Assembly (NCBI RefSeq): GCF_004368785.1
Contig: NZ_SODM01000001.1
Span: forward strand, 1,612,001-1,676,000
Length of the DNA stretch: 64,000 nt
From: Flavobacterium sp. 270
GTDB taxonomy: Bacteria; Bacteroidota; Bacteroidia; Flavobacteriales; Flavobacteriaceae
Reading direction: 5' to 3'
Position numbers and translations under genes: made by a program
Shown: positions 31,988-41,413 of the stretch, piece after piece
Layout: every line of letters starts with the position of its first letter
How positions within the stretch are numbered: the stretch's first letter is position 1
The notes under the pieces: generated by a model
Databases searched by the model: none
The model's input: only the letters and a program-made list of their open reading frames with translations
What the model was told of the DNA's origin: nothing

Positions 31988-34255
31988 TTAGTTAGCCGGC
32001 CTGTTTTCTAATTTGGTTCCCCAATTTTTATTGGGATTAGGTCCCATAATAAATTCTAAAGTACCGCCAGCATCTAAATCAGATTGATTAATAAAGGTTT
32101 TGGTATAGTTTTTACCATTTAATTTTGCACTTTGAATGTAAATATCTTTACCAGAAACGTTTTTGGCTGTAACTTTAAAAGTCTTGTTATTTTTTAATTG
32201 AATAACAGATTCTTTAAGTATTGGAGAACCAATAACATATTGACCACTTGCAGGATTTACAGGATAAAATCCCATTGCACTAAAAATATACCAAGCCGAA
32301 AGTTCGCCACAATCATCATTACCAGAATAACCCGATGATGTGGTATTGTACATTTTCTTTAATATGGCTGATGCATATTGCTGCGTCTTCCAGGGCTGGC
32401 CTGCATAATTGTATAAATAAGCAATATGATGACTTGGCTCATTACCGTGTGCATACTGCCCAATAAAACCCGAAGCATTATCATTTACTTCTTCTGGTTT
32501 GTCTTCTAATGTAAAAAAAGTATCTAATTTTTGAGTAAATAAACGATCACCGCCTACTAAACTCACCAATCCTTTTACATCTTGAGGAACATACCAAAAG
32601 TATTGCCAGCCGTTGCCTTCTGTAAACGGGTATCCTCCATTTGCGCCATATTTTAACGGATCAAATGGACTAATCCATTCGCCTTTATCATCTTTGGCTC
32701 GAAAAAAACCTATCTCTTTATCGTAAAGATTTTTATAGAATTGTGACCGTTTCGTAAAATGGTTGTAATCATCTGTTATACCTATCTTTTTTGCCAGTTG
32801 TGCTACACACCAATCGTCGTAAGCCATTTCTAATGTTAAGGAAACAGATTGTGATTTTAGGTTTTCCGGAATATATCCGTACTTTTCCCAAATACCAAAC
32901 GGTGATCCCGGATGTTCTCGTTCTGCGGAATTTTTTACGGCTTCAAACGCAGTTGCGGCATCTATACCCGGCAAATTTTTAAGTACAGCATCTACCACTA
33001 CCGGAATCGCATGATTGCCAATCATGCAATAATTTTCCTGTCCCCATAACTGCCATATTGGTAAATAACCAAATACTTTATAGTACTCCAGCATACTGTT
33101 TATAAAATCTGCAGAACGCTCTGGTTGTACTAATGTGTACAAAGGATGTGCGGCACGATACGTATCCCACAAAGAGAATGTTGAGTAATAGGGTTTGGAT
33201 GATTTTCTAACCGTAAAATCAGCTGATGGGTAATCACCGCTAACGTCTGATAAAGTATTCGGTTGTATAAAAGTATGATACAAAGCTGTATAAAAAATCT
33301 GCTTTTGCTCTGGCGTTCCGTCAATTTTTATTTTCCCTAGTTCTTTTTCCCAAACGGTATCAGCGGTATTTTTTATCCCTTCAAAATCCCAATCCGGAAT
33401 TTCAGATTCTACATTCAAACGTGCATTTTCTATGCTTGTGGCAGAAATTCCTATTTTAACCAAAACCTCTTGTTGCATTGAGGTATCAAAATCTAATAGG
33501 ACACGTATTGCGTTACCGTTTACAATTTTAGGATTATCATAGTTATTATTGCCGTCAACAACATGACTATGAATTACAGGTTGTGAAAATTCAGCATGAA
33601 AAAACACTTTTCGCATTGGTGCCCAGCCTGTAATAAGGCGATAACCTTCGATAGTACGATCGTTTGGAAATGATAATTGCGATGCAATAATACGCGTATT
33701 CCAATCTGATTTTTTCATCGAATGATCTAAATCAATTACGATATGTGCTTCTTTATTTTTGGGAAAACTGTATTTATGAAATCCGGCATGTGTAGTTGCC
33801 GTAAGTTCGGCTTTTATCTGATAATCTAAGAGCTCTACGCTATAATATCCCGGTCTGGCGGTTTCTTTTTTATGAGAGAATTTTGACTGATATGCATTTT
33901 GTCCCACTTCTTCTTTCATTACGGGACCGCTAAACGGCATCAACATTACATCAAACAATTCGGCTACACCTGTACCGCTTAAATGGGTGTGGCTGAAACC
34001 CACAATTGTGGTGTCATTGTAATTGTAACCGCTCGCCACACTCCAATCTGGGGTATTTCGGGTGTCTGGACTAAGCTGCACCATACCAAACGGCACAGTA
34101 GCTCCCGGATAATTATTACCAGAAAGCGGCGATCCATGTGCAGCTCCTGTACCTATAAACGGATTTACGTGTGTGGTGATTTTTTCGATATGCTGTGCAC
34201 TAAGAATTATTGAACTTAATAAAGCACCGCAGAGTATTATTTTATTTATAGTCAT
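31988..34255 (-). CDS. GH92 alpha-mannosidase, exported
   Basis: A 755-residue enzyme with a signal peptide ending near residue 20 (IILSAQ). The family opens with VNPFIGTGAAHGSPLSGNNYPGA and FSHTHLSGTG. LTLEMAYDDWC (about residue 478) carries the general-acid Glu, GNEPSHHIAYLYNYAGQPW and SGNDDCGELSAWYIFSAMG carry the substrate contacts and the base Asp pair. GH92 members are calcium-dependent inverting exo-alpha-mannosidases, mostly alpha-1,2 or alpha-1,3. The cleavage linkage cannot be read from sequence. It is the last gene of the SusC-led unit, separated from the GH95 gene by a hairpin. Confidence 0.93.
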   Translation of the reverse strand: MTINKIILCGALLSSIILSAQHIEKITTHVNPFIGTGAAHGSPLSGNNYPGATVPFGMVQLSPDTRNTPDWSVASGYNYNDTTIVGFSHTHLSGTGVAELFDVMLMPFSGPVMKEEVGQNAYQSKFSHKKETARPGYYSVELLDYQIKAELTATTHAGFHKYSFPKNKEAHIVIDLDHSMKKSDWNTRIIASQLSFPNDRTIEGYRLITGWAPMRKVFFHAEFSQPVIHSHVVDGNNNYDNPKIVNGNAIRVLLDFDTSMQQEVLVKIGISATSIENARLNVESEIPDWDFEGIKNTADTVWEKELGKIKIDGTPEQKQIFYTALYHTFIQPNTLSDVSGDYPSADFTVRKSSKPYYSTFSLWDTYRAAHPLYTLVQPERSADFINSMLEYYKVFGYLPIWQLWGQENYCMIGNHAIPVVVDAVLKNLPGIDAATAFEAVKNSAEREHPGSPFGIWEKYGYIPENLKSQSVSLTLEMAYDDWCVAQLAKKIGITDDYNHFTKRSQFYKNLYDKEIGFFRAKDDKGEWISPFDPLKYGANGGYPFTEGNGWQYFWYVPQDVKGLVSLVGGDRLFTQKLDTFFTLEDKPEEVNDNASGFIGQYAHGNEPSHHIAYLYNYAGQPWKTQQYASAILKKMYNTTSSGYSGNDDCGELSAWYIFSAMGFYPVNPASGQYVIGSPILKESVIQLKNNKTFKVTAKNVSGKDIYIQSAKLNGKNYTKTFINQSDLDAGGTLEFIMGPNPNKNWGTKLENRPAN

Positions 34256-34273
34256 TATGAAAATTGATAAAAA

Positions 34274-34310
34274 ATAATCCTGTAAGCTTCAAAACGACTT
34301 ACAGGATTAT
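34274..34310 (-). terminator. Stem-loop between GH95 and GH92 genes
   Basis: A perfect 13-bp stem (34274-34286 with 34298-34310) with an 11-nt loop, located 12 bp after the GH95 stop and 18 bp before the GH92 start. It has no strong U-tract on the minus strand, so it may be a partial terminator or an mRNA-stabilising element. Confidence 0.5.
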
Positions 34311-34322
34311 TGTTATTATTGT

Positions 34323-36662
34323 TTACAATTTAGAAGATGTGATTTCTTTCAGTTCTCCGTTTACCTTAACTTTTACTTTTGCTGGTACTGCAGATTGTAT
34401 TTGGTACTGCGTTACTTTACCTTTTTCCCATTTCATATTTATGGTAAAATTTCCTTCGGCTTTGAGTCCTTTTACTTCCCCTTGATTCAACCAAACGTCT
34501 GGCATTGCAGGCAGTAATTCGATAAATCCGGCATGGCTTTGAATGAGCATTTCGCCAATTCCGGCTGCTGCGCCAAAATTACCATCAATCTGAAATGGCG
34601 GGCCTGCCGAAAGCAAATTAGGATAAACGCCTCCTCCTGCTCCATAATTAATATTCGTTGCCAAGGTTGGTCTCAATATTGTTTTTAATAATTTGTAAGC
34701 TCGGTTTCCGTCTTTCAATCGAGACCAAAATAACATTTTGTACGCTATAGACCAGCTTGGTCCATCATCGCCTCTTACCTCCAGCGTTTTCTTTGCTGCA
34801 GCTGCAAGTTCTGGTGTTCCTTCTGGCGTGATCAACGGCGCAGGATATAATCCGTATAAATGAGAAATATGACGGTGCTGTGCGTCTGGTTCTTTATAAG
34901 GTTTTAACCATTCCTGAATTCTTCCGTCCGGACTTACAACTCCCGGCGGCGGTAATAGTTGTAATCTTTTTTCAAGATCATTTCTTAAATCATTATCTAA
35001 TCCTAATTTTTTAGAGGCTGTTATTACATTATCAAATAATTCACGAACAATTTGATTGTCTATTGTCGGCCCCATGCAAACGTGCGCATCTTGCCCGTTT
35101 GGTAAAAAAAATGAATTTTCTGGTGATACAGATGGCGAGGTTACGAGCCAGCCTGTTTCTGGATCTTTTACTAACATGCTGTTGTAAAACTGAGCTGCGC
35201 CTTTGATAATTGGATAAATTTCGGCTAAATAAGCCTGATCGTTTGTGTACAAATAATGGTTCCATAAATTGTTGCACAACCAGCCGGAACCAGCTTTTGC
35301 AATTCCCCACGAAGCACTTTCTCCTGGTTCTGTAAAACCCCAAACGTTGGTTATTACGTGTGCGACCCATCCATCGGCATTGTAATAGGCTTTTGCTGTT
35401 TTTTCGCCGAAAGGCACCATCTTTTTTACCAAATCTTTTAACGGAAGGTTTAATTCTGATAAATTACCGGTTTCTAATGCCCAGTGATTCATTTGCACAT
35501 TTACATCAAGATGATAATCTCCGTTCCAAGGTGTTTGTACTTGATGCGCCCATAAGCCTTGCAAATTTGGCGGAAGCAGTCCCACTCTTGTGCTGCTGAT
35601 ACTTAAATAGCGTCCGTATTGGTAAAACAAAACCGGAAGTCCTGTATCTGAATCCGAATCTTTCATAAAAGCATCTAAACGCTCGTTTGTCGGAAGTATA
35701 TTTTTTGTTGATTTCCCAAAATTCAAAGCCACACGATTAAATAACTTTTGATAATTTTGGATGTGTATTTTCTTCTGATCCTGATATTTTTTCTGCATTG
35801 CTGCATCCAAAATTTTATCTACCAAAACTTCAAAAGCTTTGTCTTTAAAATCTGTTCCTGCACTTATAAACAATACTACTTCTGTTGCATTTTTGATTTC
35901 AATTTGATTATTATGGAATGATGCAGAACCGTCTTTTAATTGCGCTTTTACTTTTGCTTTATAGCGCATTCCTTTTCCGTCAATTCCATTGTTGAGCTGA
36001 CCTGTCATAACAAGGGAATTGTCATTGCCGTTTTCTGTTTTAAAATGTTCCGGCCTGTCTAATTGAACAGTAAAATTCAGTTTTCCTTTTTTACTTGATG
36101 TCAATCTGACAAAAGCTGCATCATCACCAAAACCAGCAAAATATTCTCTTTTATACGTTACGCCGTCAATTGTAAATTGGGCAGCTGCAACTGCGGTTTG
36201 TATGTTAAGATTTCTAGTGTAATTGGCAGGCTGTGATTTGGTTTTGTAATCAAAATTAAGGATCATATTTCCTAAAACCTGATAACAGCCAAATTGTACA
36301 TTGGCTCCGTCCCCGCTTCCTGAGCCCGGGCCTGTGCATACAAAATTCTCATTGATGAGTTTTTCTGCATCGCTATTTTTATTTGCCAATAGCAACTCTC
36401 TTATTTGGGGCAGAAAGGTATATGCTTTATAATTGTTGGCATCCTGCGGTGAGCCACTCCATAGGGTAATATCATTAAGAACCAATTTTTCTGTTGTGAT
36501 GCCGCCATCGGGCATAATTCCTAAACGACCGTTTCCTAATGGCAGTGTTTCTTCCCATTGCGATGCGGGTTTGGTGTACCACAACTCCAACGGATTACTT
36601 TGTGAATACCCTAAAAAAGGTAACAATAGGAAAAGTAAAGCTTTGTGTTTTTTGATATTCAT
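34323..36662 (-). CDS. GH95 alpha-L-fucosidase or alpha-L-galactosidase, exported
   Basis: A 779-residue enzyme with a signal peptide (FLGYSQ near residue 20). The start PLELWYTKPASQWEETLPLG and LGNGRLGIM are typical of GH95. DVNVQMNHW near residue 390 carries the paired Asn residues that activate water, HISHLYGLYP near 610 and FQIDGNFGAAAG near 715 carry further active-site residues. The family is inverting and acts on alpha-1,2-linked L-fucose, with some members on L-galactose. It lies between the GH2 and GH92 genes in one transcription unit. Confidence 0.92.
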   Translation of the reverse strand: MNIKKHKALLFLLLPFLGYSQSNPLELWYTKPASQWEETLPLGNGRLGIMPDGGITTEKLVLNDITLWSGSPQDANNYKAYTFLPQIRELLLANKNSDAEKLINENFVCTGPGSGSGDGANVQFGCYQVLGNMILNFDYKTKSQPANYTRNLNIQTAVAAAQFTIDGVTYKREYFAGFGDDAAFVRLTSSKKGKLNFTVQLDRPEHFKTENGNDNSLVMTGQLNNGIDGKGMRYKAKVKAQLKDGSASFHNNQIEIKNATEVVLFISAGTDFKDKAFEVLVDKILDAAMQKKYQDQKKIHIQNYQKLFNRVALNFGKSTKNILPTNERLDAFMKDSDSDTGLPVLFYQYGRYLSISSTRVGLLPPNLQGLWAHQVQTPWNGDYHLDVNVQMNHWALETGNLSELNLPLKDLVKKMVPFGEKTAKAYYNADGWVAHVITNVWGFTEPGESASWGIAKAGSGWLCNNLWNHYLYTNDQAYLAEIYPIIKGAAQFYNSMLVKDPETGWLVTSPSVSPENSFFLPNGQDAHVCMGPTIDNQIVRELFDNVITASKKLGLDNDLRNDLEKRLQLLPPPGVVSPDGRIQEWLKPYKEPDAQHRHISHLYGLYPAPLITPEGTPELAAAAKKTLEVRGDDGPSWSIAYKMLFWSRLKDGNRAYKLLKTILRPTLATNINYGAGGGVYPNLLSAGPPFQIDGNFGAAAGIGEMLIQSHAGFIELLPAMPDVWLNQGEVKGLKAEGNFTINMKWEKGKVTQYQIQSAVPAKVKVKVNGELKEITSSKL

Positions 36663-36713
36663 AATTGTATTTTTTTGGTTAGATTAAACCTAACAGGTTT
36701 ACTTCCGAAACCA

Positions 36714-39653
36714 TTATTTATTATAAGGAACAGCTTTTACAATTGGTTTTTCTCCATTTTTTAAAGCCGATTCATCAAATTCTATTGTAATTTCTCTACT
36801 TTCTCCTTTTAGCAAAGTAAAATAACTATCGCTCACAATTGCCGGTAAAATCTGAGTTCCTGTTTTATCATTTAAAGCTTGGATATGGATTCCAAAAGCA
36901 ATTCCTGACGGACTTGAAATTTTTGATTTTACAATGTATTTTCCGTTTTGTTTTACAACTTTACTGGACACATTTACATTTACTTTTGGCAGTTTATTCA
37001 GTTCGGTAAAATCTTTCATATTAATACCTCTCCAATAAAAATTCTCACTGATTAGTTTATTTTGAGCGTCTTTTAATTTTAATCGAATAAAATGTACCGG
37101 ACTCAAATCTGATGTGTTGGCATCGGCTCCAAAAACTTTAAAATCATAAAGTGAATATCCCCATCCAGAACCGCGTTTTATGCCTAACATTCTAACATAA
37201 CGTGCTTTTATTTCATCAAAAGAAATAGTTTGAATTCCTTGTTTTCCGTCTTTTATAACACTCGCATCTGTCCAGTTTTGAGCGTCTGTACTTACTTGAA
37301 TTTTATATTCTTTTCCGTATGCATTCTCCCAGTTTAATTCTACTCTGTTGATTGTAAATTCTTTTTCAAGATCTACATAAATCCATTCGTTGTCTGTCGC
37401 ATTGCTTGCCCATCGGCTGTTAGCATCTCCGTCTGTAACTTGTTTGGCATTTCCGCCTTCTGTTGAAGATACAACAACATTTTTTTGAAATGCTAAATCT
37501 TTTTGATTGGAATAAAAAGGAAGTACAAAACTCTCTGTTGATGTGTTGGAATAGGAATCTATAACGGCATTTTGGCTGAATTTAGTCACTGGTTTGCCAT
37601 CTATATTGTAAACAACGGCTTCAGCATTCAGGTTTTTAAAATCTGTTCCTGTAGAATTGATTACTTTGACTGAATTGTTTACCGGATTCCATTGAATGTG
37701 CATGGGTTCACAAGCCGATTTTACGCCCCAATACGCTCCTGTTAAATCGTAATAATAATCATAAGTCTGCCAAACCATGCTTGGATAAGACGACTGGCTC
37801 ATCCAGATCATAATTCCTGAGGCATCTTCCCACATATGATCCAGCCAGCCTTCGTACATGGCTTTGTTGGTTTCTATATTTAAAAGCTGTGCTTTTGTGG
37901 TATATTCTTCCAGATTATTTGGTGTTCCATAACGTTCAGATATACTTTTATCATAATTATCTGGACTTGCGTTAAAGGCTTTTTGTCCAAAAAAATGTTT
38001 GTCCCACATATCATTTCTTGGCCACCAGTCTTTTTCGGGAATAAATTTCTTAAAGCTTTCTATGTTCGGAAAAACGGCTGTTCCTATTTCAGATCGTAAA
38101 CCCCAGCTTGGGCCGTCTCCCGTGCCCACATAGGGTTCCGGATATTTGGTAAAATAAAACCTCGGATCTTTATTTCCCCAAAGTCCGCTTCCGCTAAGAT
38201 TTCCTGTGTTTGAGCAAGGCTGATAATAACGATCGTTATTATCAAAAGTTTTGATGTTTTCTGCTATCCAGCCGTTCAACGGCGGTTGAGGAACGCCTTC
38301 GTTATTACCACACCAAAGTGCTATGCTGGCATGATTTCTAACGCGTTTTATTTTTTCGATTACGTTACTATTAAAAACATGAATGTCTAATGGCAGATTC
38401 GGATTTGCATTTAGCCAAAAGTCATCCCAAACCATAATTCCATATTTATCGCAGGCTTCGTAAAACTCGTTATCTGTTGTAGAACCTAACCAGTTACGAA
38501 TGATATTGTAATTCATTTCTTTGTGAAGTTTGACTTTTAGATCATATTCTTCACCACGGCATCGAAGCATATATTCGCTCATTCCCCAATTTCCTCCTTT
38601 TAGAAAAACTCTTTTTCCGTTGATGGAAAGATGCAGCACGCCACCGTCTGTATCATAAGTATATTTTCGAATTCCGAAAGTTACTTTTTGAAGGTCTGAA
38701 ACTATATCGCCAACTTTAAGTGTAAATTGACAGGTATATAAATTAGGATTTCCGTAACCGTTTGGCCACCATAATTTAGGATTTGAAATGGCTAATTCCG
38801 GAAACTGTTCTTTATTAATTTTTACATTGGTGAGTCGGTTTGCGTCGAGACTGATTTTTTTAGAAAAAGTGATGTTTCCGGGCATTATTACACCTGTCAA
38901 AACTCCTTCCTGATTTTGTGCCGAAGAATTTTTAATATCCAGTTTTATCTGAAGATCTGCACGCGCATTAGAAACTAAATCACTATGTATCCACGGATCT
39001 ACAATGGTAATTTTGTTGGTATTGGTTAGATAAACATCATCTGTAATTCCCGAATTTAATCCGGGTACATACGGCATCCAATCCCAGCCTGCGCTCGAAA
39101 TATAAGTTGGACTTCCGTAATTGTTTAAAGGCTGCTTTGGAATGCTTACCAATATTGCGAGAACGTTTTTCTCTTTGCGATGCACTAATTTGGTAATGTC
39201 AAATTTCCCTCTTTGCATCATACCGCTTAATACGGCTATTTTTTTTCCGTTAAGGTAAACTTCACCTTCGCGATTGATTCCTTCAAAATTTAGCCAGATT
39301 ATATCTTTTGTAAAATTTTCGGGTACAGTAAATTCTGAGCGGTACCAAAAACTGCGATCGTATTTTGCCTTATCAACCTGATAAATATTGTCTCCAAAAT
39401 TGGGATCTTTTTCTAATCCTGCAGCTACGTAAGAATTAAAAACCGTTCCGGGAACAACGGCATTTACCCAATTTACAGTAGCATAATCCGGAGTAAATAT
39501 TTTTAGGCTGTCTTGTCCTACTTCTGCTTGCGGTTTAATTTTCCAAACGATATCAGAAGAGTTTAGACTTACTTTGTTTTGAGAATAAATACTTAATGAT
39601 AAAGCGTTTAAAACCAGTAAACATATAAAAACGGGAATGTTATTAAACTTCAT
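36714..39653 (-). CDS. GH2 beta-mannosidase-like enzyme with F5/8-type carbohydrate-binding domain
   Basis: A 979-residue exported protein (signal peptide to about residue 24, SIYSQ). It has the GH2 N-terminal jelly roll (about 50-210), an Ig-like domain, then the barrel. The acid/base is E452 in ALWCGNNEG and the nucleophile E522 in LRSEIG. WCGNNE is the form seen in GH2 beta-mannosidases, whereas exo-beta-glucosaminidases use an Asp. From about residue 730 to 865 an F5/8 type C (discoidin/CBM32-like) module is present (DGDANSRWASN, RVELNWENAYGKEYKIQVS, KARYVRML), followed by a last beta-sandwich. Removal of terminal beta-mannose is the likely role. Confidence 0.87.
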   Translation of the reverse strand: MKFNNIPVFICLLVLNALSLSIYSQNKVSLNSSDIVWKIKPQAEVGQDSLKIFTPDYATVNWVNAVVPGTVFNSYVAAGLEKDPNFGDNIYQVDKAKYDRSFWYRSEFTVPENFTKDIIWLNFEGINREGEVYLNGKKIAVLSGMMQRGKFDITKLVHRKEKNVLAILVSIPKQPLNNYGSPTYISSAGWDWMPYVPGLNSGITDDVYLTNTNKITIVDPWIHSDLVSNARADLQIKLDIKNSSAQNQEGVLTGVIMPGNITFSKKISLDANRLTNVKINKEQFPELAISNPKLWWPNGYGNPNLYTCQFTLKVGDIVSDLQKVTFGIRKYTYDTDGGVLHLSINGKRVFLKGGNWGMSEYMLRCRGEEYDLKVKLHKEMNYNIIRNWLGSTTDNEFYEACDKYGIMVWDDFWLNANPNLPLDIHVFNSNVIEKIKRVRNHASIALWCGNNEGVPQPPLNGWIAENIKTFDNNDRYYQPCSNTGNLSGSGLWGNKDPRFYFTKYPEPYVGTGDGPSWGLRSEIGTAVFPNIESFKKFIPEKDWWPRNDMWDKHFFGQKAFNASPDNYDKSISERYGTPNNLEEYTTKAQLLNIETNKAMYEGWLDHMWEDASGIMIWMSQSSYPSMVWQTYDYYYDLTGAYWGVKSACEPMHIQWNPVNNSVKVINSTGTDFKNLNAEAVVYNIDGKPVTKFSQNAVIDSYSNTSTESFVLPFYSNQKDLAFQKNVVVSSTEGGNAKQVTDGDANSRWASNATDNEWIYVDLEKEFTINRVELNWENAYGKEYKIQVSTDAQNWTDASVIKDGKQGIQTISFDEIKARYVRMLGIKRGSGWGYSLYDFKVFGADANTSDLSPVHFIRLKLKDAQNKLISENFYWRGINMKDFTELNKLPKVNVNVSSKVVKQNGKYIVKSKISSPSGIAFGIHIQALNDKTGTQILPAIVSDSYFTLLKGESREITIEFDESALKNGEKPIVKAVPYNK

Positions 39654-39698
39654 ATTGTTATTTTTCTTGATTTACAAATTGTAAAATATTAAATGATG

Positions 39699-39774
39699 AA
39701 TGCCATTTTGGAATAAGTTTTTTTTAACAGAAGACGTACTAAGTACTGTTATTACCTAAATCCAAAATGGCATT
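39699..39774 (-). other. Long stem-loop between susD and the GH2 gene
   Basis: AATGCCATTTTGGA (39699-39712) is a perfect inverted match to TCCAAAATGGCATT (39761-39774), 48 nt apart. Inside, AACAG and CTGTT pair and GTACTAAGTAC forms a smaller hairpin. It occupies the 197-bp gap after susD. Such structures after susCD probably stabilise that part of the message or let only some polymerases pass to the hydrolase genes. Confidence 0.5.
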
Positions 39775-39850
39775 ACAAATCAAAACTGTGATATTAACCA
39801 AATCACAAGAACAATAAATAAAAATTACTTTAAAACTATCTTAATCGATA

Positions 39851-41380
39851 TTAATATCCTGGGTTTTGATCTTCTGGATTAATATCTTCATTTTGTAAAA
39901 TTTCTGTCAACGGAATTGGATATCTGTTATTAAAATCAGCTATTGTACCGCTTTGTGCAGCCCATTTGTTACGTGCTTTTACATATTGTACCAGTTTGCC
40001 TGTACGAATAAGATCCATTCTTCTCCAGCCTTCAAAAGCAAGTTCACGCATACGTTCGTCCAGAATACGCTCTCTAAAATCAGCCTGAGAAAGTCCGCTC
40101 CAGTTCATTCCAGCTGGCAAAGTTCCGCCAAAAGCACGTGTACGAACCTGATTTACATATCCTTCAGCATCACCAGTACTTCCTAATTCGTTTAAACATT
40201 CTGCATAGCAAAGCAATACATCAGAATAACGCATATAAAGTTTGTTTTTTCCTGAGTTCCAGAAAGATTGTTTTCCGTCGATACGAATATCTTCATACTT
40301 TTTTACGTGTGGATCTAATTCGTCGCCGCCAAAACCAGAAGGAATTGTTGGCACTTTTCCTTTATAAGTAAAATCATAACGAATACTTGCATCTTTACGA
40401 GTATCTCCAGCTTCCCAAATACCGCCGTCTACTTTGTTTTGGTAACAATATTTTGTTGGTACTAATAAATCGTATCCTCCAAAATAAGCGTATTGATATA
40501 TGTTTGCAATTGCTCTAGATCCTGTCTGCCATTGTATTTGGTTGTTGTCCGGGTAATTGTTGTTGAATTGAAATTCGTAAAGCGATTCTGGAGAATTAGC
40601 ATGATCCGGGCTAAAAACATCAGCATAATTAGATAATAAACTGTATTTTCCAGAAGTTATAACTTTACCAAACCATTCTTTTGCTGTAGTATAATTACGA
40701 ACACCTGATGCTTCTGGTGCGTATAAATATACTTTACCAAGTAAGGCCTGAGCAAGATATTTTACAGGAAAAGCTTTATTGGTTTGTGTCGTTGGTAAAT
40801 TAGCTTCGGCTACAGTAAGATCGTTTATGATGTAAGTATAAACATCTTTTAGCGGTTGTCTTTTATACCCTAATTCTTTGGTATGTGCTTTGTCCAAAAT
40901 CGGGATTTCTCCCCAATACTGCGCCAATTCAAACATTAAACTTGCTCTGATAAAGCTAGCTTCACCAAGCAGGATATTTTTACGGGCAACATCTGCTTCT
41001 GTATTATTGTTTAGTGCAAATATTGCTTGCGCCGCACTGTTTACAACCGGCCAGCGTGACTCCCATTGTTCTGCCAATGCTGTGTTTTCTTCAGAAAGAT
41101 ATCCGTTGTAATAATCTAATCCCGCTTGTCCCGGAGTTGTCATTACCTGAAATGCACCTTGCTGCGTTTCGTCTGTTCCTAATTGAAACATTAATCCTCC
41201 TCTGTCTTTTTGTACGTTTCTCCAAGAAGAATACATTCCTAAAAGAAGCGGTTCTATATTATCCAATTTCGAAAAAGCCTGCTCTTCGGTAAGAGAAGTA
41301 TTTGGATCCTGCTCTAAAAAATCACTGCAGGAAGCAAAAAGCATTAGTAATGCCATTGCTGATAAAATTTTTACTTTCAT
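39851..41380 (-). CDS. susD: SusD/RagB-family surface glycan-binding lipoprotein
   Basis: A 509-residue lipoprotein with lipid cysteine C18 (LFASC). It has the usual N-terminal SEEQAF-like LTEEQAFSKLDN segment, alpha-helical TPR-like core with FIRASLMFELAQYWGEIPIL near residue 148, and the C-terminal RILDERMRELAFEGWRRMDLIRTGK signature shortened here. It caps the SusC barrel and captures oligosaccharide on the cell surface. The SusC gene lies 33 bp upstream, the standard order and spacing. Confidence 0.96.
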   Translation of the reverse strand: MKVKILSAMALLMLFASCSDFLEQDPNTSLTEEQAFSKLDNIEPLLLGMYSSWRNVQKDRGGLMFQLGTDETQQGAFQVMTTPGQAGLDYYNGYLSEENTALAEQWESRWPVVNSAAQAIFALNNNTEADVARKNILLGEASFIRASLMFELAQYWGEIPILDKAHTKELGYKRQPLKDVYTYIINDLTVAEANLPTTQTNKAFPVKYLAQALLGKVYLYAPEASGVRNYTTAKEWFGKVITSGKYSLLSNYADVFSPDHANSPESLYEFQFNNNYPDNNQIQWQTGSRAIANIYQYAYFGGYDLLVPTKYCYQNKVDGGIWEAGDTRKDASIRYDFTYKGKVPTIPSGFGGDELDPHVKKYEDIRIDGKQSFWNSGKNKLYMRYSDVLLCYAECLNELGSTGDAEGYVNQVRTRAFGGTLPAGMNWSGLSQADFRERILDERMRELAFEGWRRMDLIRTGKLVQYVKARNKWAAQSGTIADFNNRYPIPLTEILQNEDINPEDQNPGY

Positions 41381-41413
41381 AATTATATTTTTAATTATTA
41401 TCGAAATTTATTT

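Noticed and set aside
36714..39653. Exo-beta-D-glucosaminidase assignment for the GH2 gene
   Set aside because: The acid/base segment is WCGNNEG with Glu, as in beta-mannosidases; glucosaminidases have Asp there.
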